The position numbers were made by a program, and so were the translations under genes. Below the pieces are notes generated by a model that did not search any database, was not told where the DNA came from, and saw nothing but the letters and a program-made list of their open reading frames with translations. Positions 10,317-23,225 of a DNA stretch of 64,000 nucleotides are shown here, piece after piece. Positions within the stretch are counted from its first letter, which is position 1; every line of letters begins with the position of its first letter. This stretch comes from Antedon mediterranea (Eukaryota > Echinodermata > Crinoidea > Comatulida > Antedonidae), in assembly GCF_964355755.1 (NCBI RefSeq), contig NC_092671.1:3731001-3795000 (forward strand), given 5' to 3'.

Positions 10317-13300
10317 ATAATTTTCTTTCTTTTAATTATGGTTATTGTAAAACCCCTCAATTAACTTCTCATAAAACGAATTATGAGGGGAAATATTATT
10401 TTTTACTACTGTACGACTATCCTTTATTCACACCTCTGATAAGTAGAGCACACTTCGTTGGGTCTCGGTGTTTCCCTATAGAAGGGATCTCTGTATTTTG
10501 GTCTCTTTGAAATTTGTCCGTTTCTTACTATTCAAATATTTGCTTAATCGATTAAATTGCCACAAACGACATGCCTAATTGCTATAATGAACAATTAAAG
10601 AAATAGCCGAAACAAAGTGAAAAGCATTTTCAATTTAATAAATAATAATACAAATTGTCATAATTATTATTTTAAATAATAATTACAGCAATATTAATAT
10701 AAGTTCAGATTCTCAAAAGCAACGCCTATATTATATACAAAAATAAATTTCGTCAACCGAAATTAGTGCATTGTTGCAGTACATTTATTTCTAAATCCGC
10801 ATAGTTCCAAAAGACGATGTTTATCAACAAGTCGGAACATCTCAACCTCTTACACCGGATACTGATATTAGGGCTCTGATCGCAAATTAACATAGTATTA
10901 TTTACATTTAGTGCTTGATATTTTTGAAAAACAAATGCATTTTAGCAATCAGTGTTTGTTTTACTCAATTGCATGCAATCATATCGGTGGTTGTTTTGCG
11001 AGACATTGGCAAGATGGGCCTGGCTGAGTATACTGGTTCAGTTCAGTTGGGTTTGAATGTATTTAATATTGTACTTTCTGATCCAACATTTCACGTGTAG
11101 TAATTGTCACAATGCTTACATTATATTAATCAGGCCTGTTTTTGTCATTTCTCTGTCTGTACTGTCTCTTAACCATATATACCGAAATCTGAGCTCAATG
11201 ACATGAATCTAACGCAATTGTTGACGCATAAAAGATATCGTCATTATCTAATCACCAATATCGTGGATGTGTAAACTCAAAGTTGAAGAAAAAGACAGGA
11301 TATCTTCCTTACACACAATGCCCTTAATGCGTCGACGCAAATGTTGACGCAAAAGAGTGGACATCTTCCTGGACTTAATTAATTACATAATACCAAGATT
11401 TTTCAATGTATCAATGTTGACGCAATATTAGTTAACAGCATAATATCGACACTGTGCCAACGCAATTTGTGACGCCATTTTCGGCAAGCGGTACGATAGT
11501 GCCTGTTGTCTGTAAAGTATAGTTTAATACACATATGGAGTTCCAGCATCATTGTAGTTAAAATTACGATTATTCTGTAAGACAAAAAGGGTAAGACGTC
11601 GTTAAAGAAAGCTAATTATGAATTTAACAATAGCATACATTATCATAGATGGTACTTTGCGTTACATTCTGACGTAGCCTATAACTTAAGAGGTACAATA
11701 ATCTTGTTTGCATTGCATTGGCTTCGTAGCATGCTTCGTAACACTTTTGGTACTGGTTTTATAAAACCTTGAATCCTATCACCTATTTCTGTAAAATAAT
11801 TCGTTTATGTAAGTACAGAGTACAGAGCAAAAATGGAAAAGGTTTCGAAATTATGAGGAACCACTTAGACATCGGCATATTAATGTTTTCAATTGTAGGC
11901 CTAATCTGTTTCTATTAAAAAAATAAACACTAATCGGTATAAAATCAATTAATGATAATTTTGGCCAAAGTATTAATTATGTTTTATTAATCAAAATGTA
12001 ATGTGTTTAATTTATTTCTATCCTTGGCTCGGATTCCTTTTTTTGGTCACAAGATTTTCTTCTTTTTTTTTTTCTTCAATTCCAATGTACCTCAATTACA
12101 ATCAAATGGAGATTTGAGAAATGAACTGGATAAGAAACATTATGTTAATGAGCTAGCTGATGCAATTGTTCACTATTTCAATTATTATTATTCAACATTT
12201 CTTTGAGATTTCAAAATGCCATCGCAATATTTCCTGTTCACCTGTCCTCAAATCCGTTCTTTGTAAATCAAGACTGCTTAGGTTATCAAACTATTTCAGT
12301 AAAATTATAATAAATTAAGCGAATACTGAGCGAAAGCATTAATAAATGCAGATAACAAATGGCTAACAACCATTAATAATTTGGCAACATCATGTTTTCC
12401 TCTTTTTTCTGTATAAAAGATTGTCACGAGATAAGTTTTTTACTTTCAATCCTTTAAACAGTTCATATCTTATACTTTTAGTTAAATTGTAAATTGCTTT
12501 GTGATAATAAGTACGGTATTGTAATAATTAATAAATACGGTATTTAAAAAAAAAAAAAAAAAAAAAATACACTACCTCAAATATTATAATATACTTGGGG
12601 TGTGTAGAAGTGATATATGCCAAACATGCTTTATCATATCATATGTTTTTTTAAATCATGTATAAATTTGGGGAGAAAATATAATATTTGACATACATTT
12701 TACCGATGTATGGGAATTGCGAATAAAAGTTATTAATAAACGGAAATATTTCGTATAACATTACATAAAGTGTTAGTTTCTCCATGCCAAAAGATAAGCA
12801 ACCAATACCTCAATAACATGCCACAGAATTATCGCACACACCTCTACTATAAGTAATGGTGCGTGCTAGTGACACGGTACAGAAGTATTGCCGTATTAAA
12901 TACAATAGTAATTTTACAATAAAAGATGTTTTTTATAATAATAACTAGGTCTTTCATTCAACATGAATATCTGACATGAATGTAAACATCTATTATTCGT
13001 AAGCCTGAGAAATAAGATGTTAACAAAGCTCCAAGTAAACCCTATTACGTTCATTTATCCTGAACGTGTGGAGGGCCATTGTAACCCACACGACGACGCT
13101 TGAAACGCTGCGTCCCTGGACAAAATCCAAAACAAATACTCGGCCTAGGACTAGATATGAAACCGTGCTTAAGTTATATTATTGAATAAAGCGAAATCCG
13201 TCAACCATGATTTATTACAACTCGTGGCTTAGCATGCAGGTGTCCGCGGCAAAGACCATCTTTTTATTCTTGTTTATTGAACCACCCTAGAAAAGGACAA

Positions 13301-13842
13301 AAGGCGTTTTTTTTAACTTGTAAATTCAACGCAGCCAATCGTATATGCTTTCTAACCAATTTCCAATGCATACCCCAACACTCAATAATGTTGAAACCAA
13401 TCACTTGTTACTGGAATTATAAAACTTGTTGATGGGATTCGGTTAAACAATAAGAAGAAATCAGTCACTCACAAACTAATGATCGCGAACGTACGTTCAT
13501 TATAATAACACTGCTTTGTATGCTTTAAAATGTGATATTCGATAAACTTATCAAATTAGTTTTCTTTAGAAGTTATTGAATTACCAGTCAATGTGTCTAC
13601 GGTGTCGAAATGTTGAAAGATCCGAGTGCTGGTACCAATTATAAAAGGGATAGATAAAAACAAAAACCGCTGGGTTTTCATTCATTATCTTTTATTAATT
13701 TATTTTATTGGATGAATATTTATTGGGGTCTGTGATCTCTTTTCATTGAAAGTATGTTGCTTTACGCAATAGTTTTATTTAATACATCCAAATTTGTGGA
13801 TAGTTTCGCATCTATCGATAAATTGAAAACGCCGAAAAATTA
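10317..13842. other. Intergenic, no gene recognised
   Basis: This stretch has a block at about 11220-11470 in which TTGACGCAA-like words recur, a 22-base poly(A) run at 12546-12567, and a promoter-like patch at 13330-13440 (three CCAAT boxes, then ATTATAAAAC). None leads to an exon I can support. Confidence 0.5.
12546..12567. repeat. Poly(A) run
   Basis: Twenty-two consecutive A follow AATAAATACGGTATTT. It could be the tail of an old retroposed copy, but the sequence before it is not recognisable. Confidence 0.8.
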
Positions 13843-13935
13843 ACGCACGCGTACAGAAGTCGTGACGCGCGCGTACACAAGTTATGACGCGCGCGTACTA
13901 AGTCGTGTCGCACGCGCACAAAGTTCGCGACTCTC
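13843..13935. repeat. 22-bp tandem repeat with CG-rich core, 4 copies
   Basis: Units of about 22 bp carry ACGCGCGCGTACACAAGT and variants. They alternate CG and AT bases strongly and stand out in AT-rich DNA. The same motif in reverse orientation occurs at 24772-24845. Confidence 0.8.
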
Positions 13936-14017
13936 GCATTTAATAAAAAAAATGATGAGCACGTTATGTTTGTGTCTCTTAGTGAAAAATTAAAATTTAT
14001 AAAGATCACACATTTAA

Positions 14018-15068
14018 CACTTTGACTGCCAAACACGAAGATCTTCGTTTTTGGAAACACAACGTTTGACTGCCAAACACGAAGATCTTCGTTTTTCGCG
14101 TTTTTTTACGAAATCCGGTAGATAGGTTAATTATTGGTATATACTATAAATATGAACACTATATTCGGTCTGGACCGTCAATATTTTACAATTTGAAAGT
14201 AACTAATCTGGTTACGAACGATTGTCAAAATGGTACCTGTCGAAATAACAAACACCGCGCATCACAGTAGCGCGTAGAGCGATGGCTTGGCGCATTGTGT
14301 ATCGGTCGCGCGCTAGCTATGCCGCCGAAGCATTACAAAGGTTTTGTGGATTGACATGTTTGTTTGTTATCTGAATAAAAAATAATGGAGTCATTTTCAA
14401 TATGAAGTCTTTAATTTTATTATTGTATGTATACCCTAATTGTTTTGGTGTTTTACTGAAAGTGACCGAGTTTCACGAAACAAACTTGTTTTGAAATGGT
14501 ATGGATATTATCATCAGTTTACTATCTAGGCTAGGCTAGTAGTACTAGGCTAGCCTAGGCCTAGGCCTAGTCGTAAAACGGTTCCGGACCAACTTTAGGC
14601 CTGGTTAACTAGGCCTGGTGTCTTTACTATGTGGATTTTGGCGAAACATTGATATAAGATTTATGATTTATAAAATGTAATACATTTTTCGATAGTGATA
14701 ACTTATTTTTATAGGCCTATCGGTGCCGTGTAAGTAACTTTTTCGTTGTTTGTTGATCTCACCGGGCGATATTTTCATATTGTAATGTCTTGCACAAAAT
14801 CGCGAATATCTCGACTTTCTTGCGCGAAACTACGAAAAACTCAAAAAGTGGGTTACTTTCATTTTACTATTACGATTTACATATTGTGATTTAAAAATCG
14901 TTCTTGATACCATTGTAAAGCTAAAATGTTTATGATTATTTTAGTCTAAATTAAATATAAATCAGATCACATAAATGGTTTCAATCAGCTTTAATATAAA
15001 CATCGAATTGGGCTAAAAACGCTGGCGGTGGCAGTTTCTAACTTGAAAAACCTCTGGCAGTCAAAGTG
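14018..15068. mobile_element. piggyBac-type non-autonomous element
   Basis: TTAA at 14014-14017 and again at 15069-15072 flanks perfect 14-bp terminal inverted repeats (CACTTTGACTGCCA / TGGCAGTCAAAGTG). A TTAA target and this kind of end are typical of the piggyBac superfamily. A 32-bp direct repeat near the left end (14021-14052 and 14065-14096) contains the palindrome ACGAAGATCTTCGT. There is no transposase frame, so this is a deletion derivative or MITE of 1051 bp. Confidence 0.82.
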
Positions 15069-15072
15069 TTAA

Positions 15073-17042
15073 AACCATTATTAAAATTATTTATTTTTCT
15101 TTTTGTACTGTGTTCTGTACAGTTTGTCTTTTTGTTTATTGAATAAAAGTGATTGAAACAAAATTATGATTTACTTATTCTTATACTTAAAATAATATTA
15201 ATGCATCCTAGACCCATAGTGAATCTGAAATAAACTTGTTAACTGTTGTTTGTATTTATTGTAATACAACAAGAGTGGGAAACTTAATTAATTAGACTGG
15301 GCGTCGGCTTCTTTCAAAAGCTAAAATCTTTTCGTTTTCCTACAGTATTTAATGAATCAATTATTGTTTAATTAAAATACTTATTTATGAGGAATGTGCA
15401 GATTTAGTGTCAACTTTTGTAACCTTGTATCATGACAAACGAACGAAACAATTGCTTTTTTAAGAGACAATTTCTTCACTCTTCTCTTCTGTAATGTTTG
15501 TTTTATGCGATTTTTGAACTGACGCAATGAAACAAAACATTTCTGGAATAAACATAGAAAGCCACATCGTGAAAAACGGTTTAGTCATTCCGTACTTGCT
15601 AATTATAATTTACAAATTAGGTTTTGGTAAATACTAGAGCTGAGTTACCGACAGAACAGGAAACCATCAAAGTAATAGTCTTTTAGTTTTAAGACTATAG
15701 TTAATCCATTATTTTATCAATTCATTTACACCATTTTTTTTACGACATGTATTTATTTTTCTTCCGAAATCTAATTACATCTTCGGGGTTGTTTTCATTT
15801 TATTGCTGTTTTGTCTGAATCCTATGATCGCTGTGAATACCGTATTGTTGACCGACAAGCACGACATAAAAGGCGGCACGCGCGAGTGTTTTTGTTTCTC
15901 TTTTATTCATTGGATCGTATAATCTATTAATTGAATGAAGAGTTTTTAGTTTCTTGATTTGTATGAAGCAAAGAAACTAGCGATGTATTTCCTAGGTGGG
16001 GAGTCGCATTGTTTCTTTCTACTCTCGTTATATTGTCTAGGTAGGGGTCTTGATTGTAAATTATTATTGTTTCTACAAGATAATTAATCGCGTGTACTGA
16101 TGGATACAATTCGCGTGGCTTGGCGGACATTCAACAATAAAACTATTTTTCATGTATATTGCATCATTTATATAATTTACGAAACGATAAACAAGTTTTG
16201 TTCAACTAAAAAAAAACAGGTCAATGATTTCAATCAACCACCAGTTTGAAGGTATACTGTAGTAGAAAATAAGTAAAATAAATAGTAAAATTTAGGCCTA
16301 GGTAAATTTATTTGATAAAAGAAAACATGCTTTTAATAATATCACTTTACAAACAAAGATATTTTTATTTGAAAATTGTATTTGATTGTGTTTTAAAATC
16401 GCTACAGTTATATTTTAGTAATGAATGTTTTATGCATTGGCAACTTTTAGATATTGACACTTATCTTGTAAAATTGTTTATTGTATTGTGGTTTGTGAAA
16501 ATAGTTTTCAAATAAAGTGGATCAATAAATCTTTACTCCGACCATTTAAAACAATATTTTTAAATCGCTTATTCATTTTGGATTGTTTAATGTAAATTAT
16601 AAAGAAATACTTTAGTAATTGAAGAAAACATCTTAAATAAAAAATGTAACTATGATCTATTCTTTGTTGAAAATGTGTGAAATAAATTGTATAAAACTGT
16701 ATTATACATTATTATATTATAGAAACATAGAAAAATGTGGTTAGGCCTACACACTGGAAACAAAATTAAATTGATATGTTTACCTAATAATTCGTTAAAT
16801 CTGTTTCGTTTATTTGAAACATCAAACAGATTCTTTAATATTTTGTAAATAAAGTGCAAGGCATAGTATATCAAAGATAGTATTGTCTCCCAAAAATATA
16901 AAAAAAGATTGATAAAAGCAGACATTGAATATTCCACTTTGCCGTGTTAATCAAGTTATTAACTTCCATTAAAAAAACGAAAAAATAACGATTTCACTTA
17001 AAAAATTACAAAATAAACGGTTAGGCCTAAACTTAACCAAAC
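15073..17042. other. Intergenic, downstream of the ASC-like gene
   Basis: AT-rich, with no recognisable exon. If the ASC-like gene at 17217-17741 has a second exon it should lie here or further left on the minus strand, but I cannot identify it. Confidence 0.45.
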
Positions 17043-17148
17043 AAAATTGGACCAAAACAATTATTTTCCTGAAAATAAAATAAGACAATTTTGCTAGTTA
17101 AAAAAATTACATTTATTTTCAGGAAAATAATTGTTTTGGTCCAATTTT
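17043..17148. repeat. Perfect 37-bp inverted repeat with 32-nt loop
   Basis: The arms 17043-17079 and 17112-17148 are exact complements (left arm begins AAAATTGGACCAAAACAATT). The structure lies at the 3' side of the minus-strand ASC-like gene, about 70 bp past its splice donor, so it is probably transcribed within an intron or alternative 3' end. It could be a very small foldback MITE or an RNA hairpin. Confidence 0.9.
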
Positions 17149-17216
17149 TGAATAAAAATATGTGTCATTAAAATGTCATATTCAACAACAGAAATAAAAG
17201 AAAATATTGTACATAC

Positions 17217-17741
17217 CATCGAATGTAAGTTGTAATGGTTCCAATTATTATACATCGCGTGTTGATGTTGTTGTTGTTGTTGATGTTGCTGGTGTTGTTG
17301 ATGTTGTTGTTGTTGAATCTCCTGCAACGCCCGTTGTCTCTCGTTTTCTTCATCAACCAACTGTTGCAAATGTAAGATATAATTTATTGCCGAACGTAGA
17401 GTTTTAACTTTGGAAAGTTTCTTATTTTTAGGCTCTGTCGGGATCTTTTTTCTAAGCCGTAAGAAGCCATCGTTGACGAGCTGAACACGTCGCCGCTCGC
17501 GTGCGTTTCGCCTAGCGACCAGGTGTGGTTCTTTATCCTTAGCACTCGTTGCCGCTGCTGAAGATTTCTTTTCAACATTTTCGTTTCGATTGGATTTGCG
17601 ACGTAGTTTATTCATCGAAGATGTTTTTGTTGATTGCTTTACTGTCTTTTCGATGGAAAACACTTCGGTTGTAAGTTCGTTTTCGCGTGAATTTAATTTG
17701 ACTTCAACGTTACCATTTACCTTCTCGATGGCCATTTTCAT
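17217..17741 (-). CDS. Achaete-scute-family bHLH factor, diverged, first coding exon
   Basis: This encodes a class II bHLH transcription factor of the achaete-scute family, expected in the nucleus as a dimer with an E protein on CANNTG sites. From the ATG at 17741 the exon gives 175 residues. The bHLH lies at about residues 76-130: basic region [14 protein letters not shown], then helix 1, a loop with [13 protein letters not shown], and helix 2 [16 protein letters not shown]. The E and R that contact the E-box are kept. A Gln/His tract follows (about residues 142-161). The frame stays open to 17094, but after HSM there is a good splice donor (ATG|GTATGT at 17216-17211) and the open tail beyond it is not protein-like, so the coding sequence probably continues in an unseen exon. 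It is less like ASCL1 than its neighbour and may be an ASCL3/4/5-type paralogue. No in-frame ATG lies upstream within the open frame; the ATG two codons on (17735) has a better context. Confidence 0.85.
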
Positions 17742-17960
17742 TCGATGTATATCGCTCGCAACTTTCTCCAGATAAATCAAAACAGTATTACCGATAGTCT
17801 TTAATGCGGATAATAATTTTCCATTACACCTATCAATGATTTTAATTATGAAAATCGATAAAACAATATCTTTACCTAACACAAATGTTTGCTAAATCTT
17901 TTAGGTATACGTTTACTGTGGATTCTCGTCGCTTACTGGCATTTTGCGCAAATTTCCGCA

Positions 17961-17970
17961 TCTTTATATA
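17961..17970 (-). promoter_or_regulatory. TATA box of the ASC-like gene
   Basis: On the minus strand this reads TATATAAAGA, a strong TATA box, 220 bp before the ATG at 17741. It predicts a start site near 17935 and a 5' UTR of roughly 195 nt. A CCAAT element at 18023-18027 is about 90 bp upstream of the predicted start, a usual spacing. Confidence 0.6.
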
Positions 17971-18022
17971 CAACGGTGTCAATAAAAATATCTTTAAGTT
18001 TCAACAGGCGATTTTATGGTCG

Positions 18023-18027
18023 ACCAA
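18023..18027. promoter_or_regulatory. CCAAT box upstream of the ASC-like gene
   Basis: CCAAT on the plus strand (an inverted CCAAT for the gene) lies about 90 bp before the predicted start. NF-Y sites work in either orientation. Assigned by position only. Confidence 0.4.
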
Positions 18028-19989
18028 TGATGGCATTCAGTTTCAGAAAACTCGTTGAAATTGTTTCTAATTGTGCCGTTCCCGACATCCTTCGTTTCCT
18101 GAATAAATCACTAAACCTGGATGATTTTAATTACTATATCTCAAATCAGGCAAGGGTTAATTTCCTAAAGTTTTTCATTGATACAATTGCTGTTTTGGTG
18201 AATCTATTGTTATCATTGCCATTCACACATTATTTTGAACTGGTTATGCGTGCGCACAAAAGCGCTTAAAACATCACATGTATAGTAGAACAATTGTAAT
18301 TAGCCCAACGGCAAACTTAACTCCCCTCTGATTCGCTTAACACTGACGGAAATTAGACGGCTTAGTGAGAGAGTGTGTATATTCGAATTAATTGATATAA
18401 ATACATAACGGCTCACTAGCTTGTTGATACATTGCCAAACAGGTTTATTGAAAATGTATAAGAAAACCAGAGATACCAACTTAGAACTTCTAATTACGAA
18501 GTATTCGGATTGTTAGCCGGTTAGATGCAGTATGCGACAGTAATTTGCAGGCTTGTAAGTGCGAGGGTATGCATGAACTTGGCGAGTCGACGACAGGTGC
18601 TTTTATTCAGAAAAGAATCTGATTTCTTTAGCTTTAACGATAGGTAACCTTGCAAAAATAGATGTCATTTCCTCTCTACGTAAACCTAAACAAATAATTG
18701 ATAATACTTCGAGTCGAAATCATCTGCTTCTTTATGATAAATACCTTCATCAACATTTACACGCAAACTAAGACGCAGCGAGCTATCGTCTGCAATAAAG
18801 AAAATATTTTAATACACGGCATAAAACAAATTATTACAATTCTGGAGTATTAATACAATTTAGAAAATGTAATGTATCACCTGTTCTAATAAAAGTTCAA
18901 GAAACTTCGTTTTCACTGAATTCATTTTCTGTATTTGTGACTGGCCATTGACTGATTTATTCGGATAATTTATGAAAACGCGAATAGTAAATACAATTAT
19001 GAATAGAAATTCATTTGGGGGACTTAGACTTGCCCCAAGTCTGTAGTTTTTTTTATGTTAGTTCACTAGTCGGATTTTTGATGTTTGAAAACTACAGTTC
19101 AATCTCAAGTAGTATGTAAGAAACGCCATATAAAAAACGCTATATAAAAATTGATCTTTTTACTAATATTATAAACTCCGCCTAGAACCCAGAATAGTGG
19201 GGTGCTGTGTACTGCCTCGGAATACGACTAATATTGTCTACAGTGTTTAGCAGGTACCTCTTGGTTTAAACTTACGTAATTAGTTATTTTTAGAATGTTT
19301 AGTACCTTGACGATAGCACCATCGGATATCCGATTCTCAGTGATGTATCTCCACGTTGCGCAATACATCACCTTTGTGGATCACATGATTATGGTTAAGA
19401 GTCTATGATACATCATATGTGATGTTGTATCAAGGAATTTGACTATGCAACTGAGTAGAATACCGAGAATCGACTACGTCGACAGCACTGAAGCTGTCGC
19501 GTGTCGTCAAATAATTCTAAAAATATTAATGCTACAGGAATATTACAGATACTGAAATCGACCTATAATATAAAATGGGGTTCATATTACAAACGTCTTC
19601 TAGGTTCAAATGTACTAATATCTTTGCCTTGTTTTTATCCTAGTTTCGGCATCAATTTCTAACAAAAATAAAGCCAACCCTTAATACTGATATTCCCTAG
19701 TGGGATGGGGCACCTTTCAAATCTTTGTATATACAAATTAATGGAAGCAAACTTTCCAACAATATTTAGGTCACGTTACTGTTTTCTGCTCTATTTAACA
19801 CAAGTCTTTTTCAATTTACAAAAAAAACGTCTTAAAGAGTTTTGTAGTTTATTTAGTTTGTTGGTACAAAAACTAGGCCTAATTGCCGAAAGCTTAATAT
19901 TTAAAATTCTTAACTTATGTGACCTGAAAACCAAATTGTAATGATGATACGACAGGTTGGTTAGCGTTTTCGGACGAGGAGAATGTTAG
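18028..19989. other. Shared upstream region of the two ASC genes, left part
   Basis: There is no coding exon. This DNA probably includes regulatory elements for one or both bHLH genes. A weak inverted repeat (TTATTTTTAGAAT at about 19286 against ATTCTAAAAATATTA at about 19513) with GATGTATC/GATACATC words between suggests a decayed 240-bp MITE. Confidence 0.4.
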
Positions 19990-20175
19990 GCTCTGACCAG
20001 GTAAAATGATTATCCAGCTTCGGCGATCACCCTTGTCAGCGACCTCTAATAATCGGCCACCTCTCGTAAGAGATAGCTTCTCATAATCGACCACATTAAG
20101 CGACGACCACCTCTCTTAAACAACCACTATCATCTCTTGTATCGACCAGACCACCTATCGTAAGCGACCATTTTA
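19990..20175. repeat. Degenerate tandem repeat of CGACCACCTCTCGTAAG-like units
   Basis: About eight imperfect copies of a roughly 20-bp unit with CGACCAC and TCTCGTAAG words run through this stretch. A similar but weaker run of CGACCA words lies at about 58290-58375. Confidence 0.65.
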
Positions 20176-22915
20176 TGTAAGGAAAAAAAAATTATCAGTC
20201 AGAATTAAAAAGTACTTAAGTGCATGAATGATGCTTTATTTATAAAACTGGTTCTTGTCTTGTCATCTTATGTGACGGACTTGTTTGCTTATTTTTCTTT
20301 GGTTTAAACTTGTTTTTGAAACAAGCTCAATCGATCCAACCCCTGGAAACTAACCTGCTTTATGATATCATTAGATACATTACTATAATACGTTCGATGC
20401 TGCAATACACTGCTAAAATAGCCGACAATCAGTATTACTTTTATAAATACAAATAAGCCAGCACATTTTGTTCAGATGTTTTATATTTGTTTCTGTTGTG
20501 TTCAATACGTAAGGTACGAAGAAAAACCGATGCCTCGGCCAAACATGTTTTCCCATATGAAGTTGACACGGGTACCGTAATAGAAAGTACCTTGTAATTG
20601 GGACTGTACGATCTGGGGACGTTGAGCCGTTGGTTAAACATAAAGCTCCAATTATAAAGAACCGAATATAAATACATTTGACAAGAAACACAAATACACT
20701 TATAAAATCTCAGGTTTTTCGAAATCACCACCACCAGAGACAATAGGCTTTTGTCACTAAGACATTCAACCTATACAAACAATAGACGAAGACGTGATTT
20801 GAACGAACAAACAGAAGATGTGCGCACAAAGGCGTAAAATACACATTTTATATAAAAAGCGGGAAAATATTATATCTTAAGCAAACAAAGTCAAGGTCAT
20901 TAACACTTATCATATGAAAAACATGCATTCTTCAAGATCAAAATATCTATTTAATTTTTTGGATAATTCATGGCTTGTGATTGGTCAAAATACTTTGGAT
21001 GCGCTGTCGTTGCATCCAAGTGGAAATCAGTGGTATGCCCCCCCCCCCCCCATCTCCCGTCTTTCTTTCTCTTTTTATTATAAATATTTAATCTTATCTT
21101 GCTAATTTTCTAACGTATAAAGTGTATCCATGTTTATGCTCTGTTTTGTCACGTTTGACTTAATAGATGAGAAAACCCGGATGTAAACTGTAATATACCA
21201 CTTACATTTATTTTTTTCAATAATATATTCAACCCTAAGCATAGTCACTTAAATTTTACGTAATACTGAATTAATGCAACCTAGCATTGTATATTAAGGT
21301 GCACTTGAATGGAACAATTATATAGGCCAACTAACATTGTTAAAACACTGCTTAAATTGTATTGGTATTTTGTTGTGCATAAGGCAGAACAACGACATGT
21401 TGATCTGGGCCTCCGTGGTTAAATAAAGTTGAATTGAATTACAAATTGCGATCGGTCACTGAGAGACTACAAAGTGTCTGTTTAATTTAGGAGTTTAATC
21501 AAACGATATCAAACAATTAATTGAAAATATACCGTACGGGAATTTACAAGGTTTTGCTTAAATTATAAATTACAGGACAAAAGTGAATGCTAGAAATAAT
21601 GAAGTTCATTTTTTGTAATTTTTATTTTTAAAAGCAGTTGGGTCAACAGCATTTGAGGTTTGCTGCACTATACATTATCCACCTCGGAAATCGTACGATA
21701 TTATGTATAACAGACACATATTCAACTGTACTCAAAGTAGTTTTTAACTTTAGTAATTTTTTTCTCCCATGTCTTTGGAAATTACTATTTTAAAACGTTT
21801 ACGGATTACCCTGAAGAAGAAGATATCTGGCAAACTACATAATTATAATTTCAATGTTGAACATTTTGTTCTTTTTTTATTTACATTTTGTATTTTTATA
21901 TATTTTTTTTGTATTTTGATATGTAGCCACCACTTAGTTTTCCACAATGAGGGATGAATAACATTTTACTGTAACTTTGATTTGTTGTTCATATATTGCT
22001 GTTTGTAACTTTTTTGCCAAATAAAATAAAGTAAAAACAAGACCTACAGTTTCGTGTCTCTCAACTGCAACCGTTCTCCCTCGCATGGGTTTACTGTTCA
22101 TGTTATGCATATAAATATTTCAATCAAATATTTAATCCAAACTTTAATAGATAGGAATTCTATTATCATTTATTTAATTATTAATATCACTTTTTATTAT
22201 TTAATGATTCTACTAAGGTACAAAACATACCTAAAAATTGTAAGATTTTGGCAAAGTCTTGTATCTATCTTGTATCTTGTAAATCCAATGATTATTAGTG
22301 TGTTTTTTTTTTACCATTATACGGGTGTTGTTCTTAACCGGTATGTCTACCTCGCTAGATTTTAACAACTGAACCGTTCCTGAGGGCCAATCTTACAACT
22401 GTGTGACTCGTTCAAACATCAGTGAAATGTCTTGATAAAAGAGCTGGTTCCACGTGCCTGTATTGTTCAAGGCACGCTTACACTAACGTCTCATTGTGTG
22501 TCCAATTCAATAGTACAACAAAATACCCTACTTTCATGCACTTAATGACCTAAAATCCCCAGTCAGGTAGCCTAGCGAAATACTGAGACCGCGTTTAGTG
22601 TCTCACAAAGAAGGTAATACTATACGCAACAAAATGTATTAAGAATAAGTAACCCATAGTAACTTTCCCAACACTTTCACAACAATGATCTCCATAACAG
22701 TTTGATGACTCTATTTTTTTATTTGAAATTTAAAAAATAAACAAATAAAAGCAATTCAGTTCTGTATTACTTTTAATATTTAGTAATACTTCGGTCGAAG
22801 TTTTCTTGTTTATTAATTTTGGTTAAATATCACTTTCATGAGAAAGCGTACCACTGTTAAAAAAAAAAAATTATTGATTTTATAATCAAAATGTATGAAA
22901 GTGGATCCGGCGATT
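20176..22915. other. Between the ASC genes, no gene seen
   Basis: AT-rich sequence with a poly(C) run of 12 near 21038-21050 and a retroelement-type 3' tail at 21399-21441. There is no supportable exon. Confidence 0.45.
21399..21441 (+). mobile_element. LINE/SINE 3'-tail fragment
   Basis: The sequence TGATCTGGGCCTCCGTGGTT followed by AAATAAAGTTGAATTGAATT resembles the 3' ends of CR1/L2-type LINEs and the SINEs they move, which close with AATAAAG and short TTGAA repeats. The 5' border is not visible. Confidence 0.45.
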
Positions 22916-23225
22916 CTAGAAAAAAAAAAAAGAATTATAGATGAACGGTAAAATAATTGAATTGAAGGAGTGTGGATCGTGCGAGAAGAAGGAGATACAT
23001 AATATGGAGGACAAAAGATGAAACGTATAGTATAAACAGTGTGGGGAAATAAAACAACAACATGAACAAAAAAATAGAGTGAGGAAGAAGAGAGAAAATG
23101 AGCAGAAGAAAGAAAATGGAAGAGTGAAGAAAAGAGAGAGAAAACAAGCGGAAGAAAGAAATGGAAAAAGTAGGAGAACAATCGAGGAGTGAGTTTTGGG
23201 AGAAAACAGTAAAGGAGACAAGATG
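22916..23225. repeat. Purine-rich tract (GAAGAAAGAAAATG-type)
   Basis: About 300 bp is almost only A and G on the plus strand, with repeated GAAGAAAGAAATGGAA words. The Phe/Ser/Leu-rich open frames on the minus strand are a by-product of this composition. Such tracts can form triplex DNA. Confidence 0.75.

Noticed and set aside
12574-12581. let-7 target-like word CTACCTCA
   Set aside because: It is not in any 3' UTR that I can support, so an 8-base match means little.
14521-14600. Cluster of CTAGGCTAG/TAGGCCTA words as a possible separate element
   Set aside because: It lies inside the piggyBac-type element and shows no ends of its own; counted with the octamer finding.
17889-18269. Plus-strand 126-codon open frame
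   Set aside because: It starts at TTG, has no family features, and covers the TATA and CCAAT elements of the minus-strand ASC-like gene.
22813-23221. Overlapping minus-strand frames of 70-122 codons rich in Phe, Ser and Leu
   Set aside because: They arise from the purine-rich tract on the other strand; low-complexity and without motifs.
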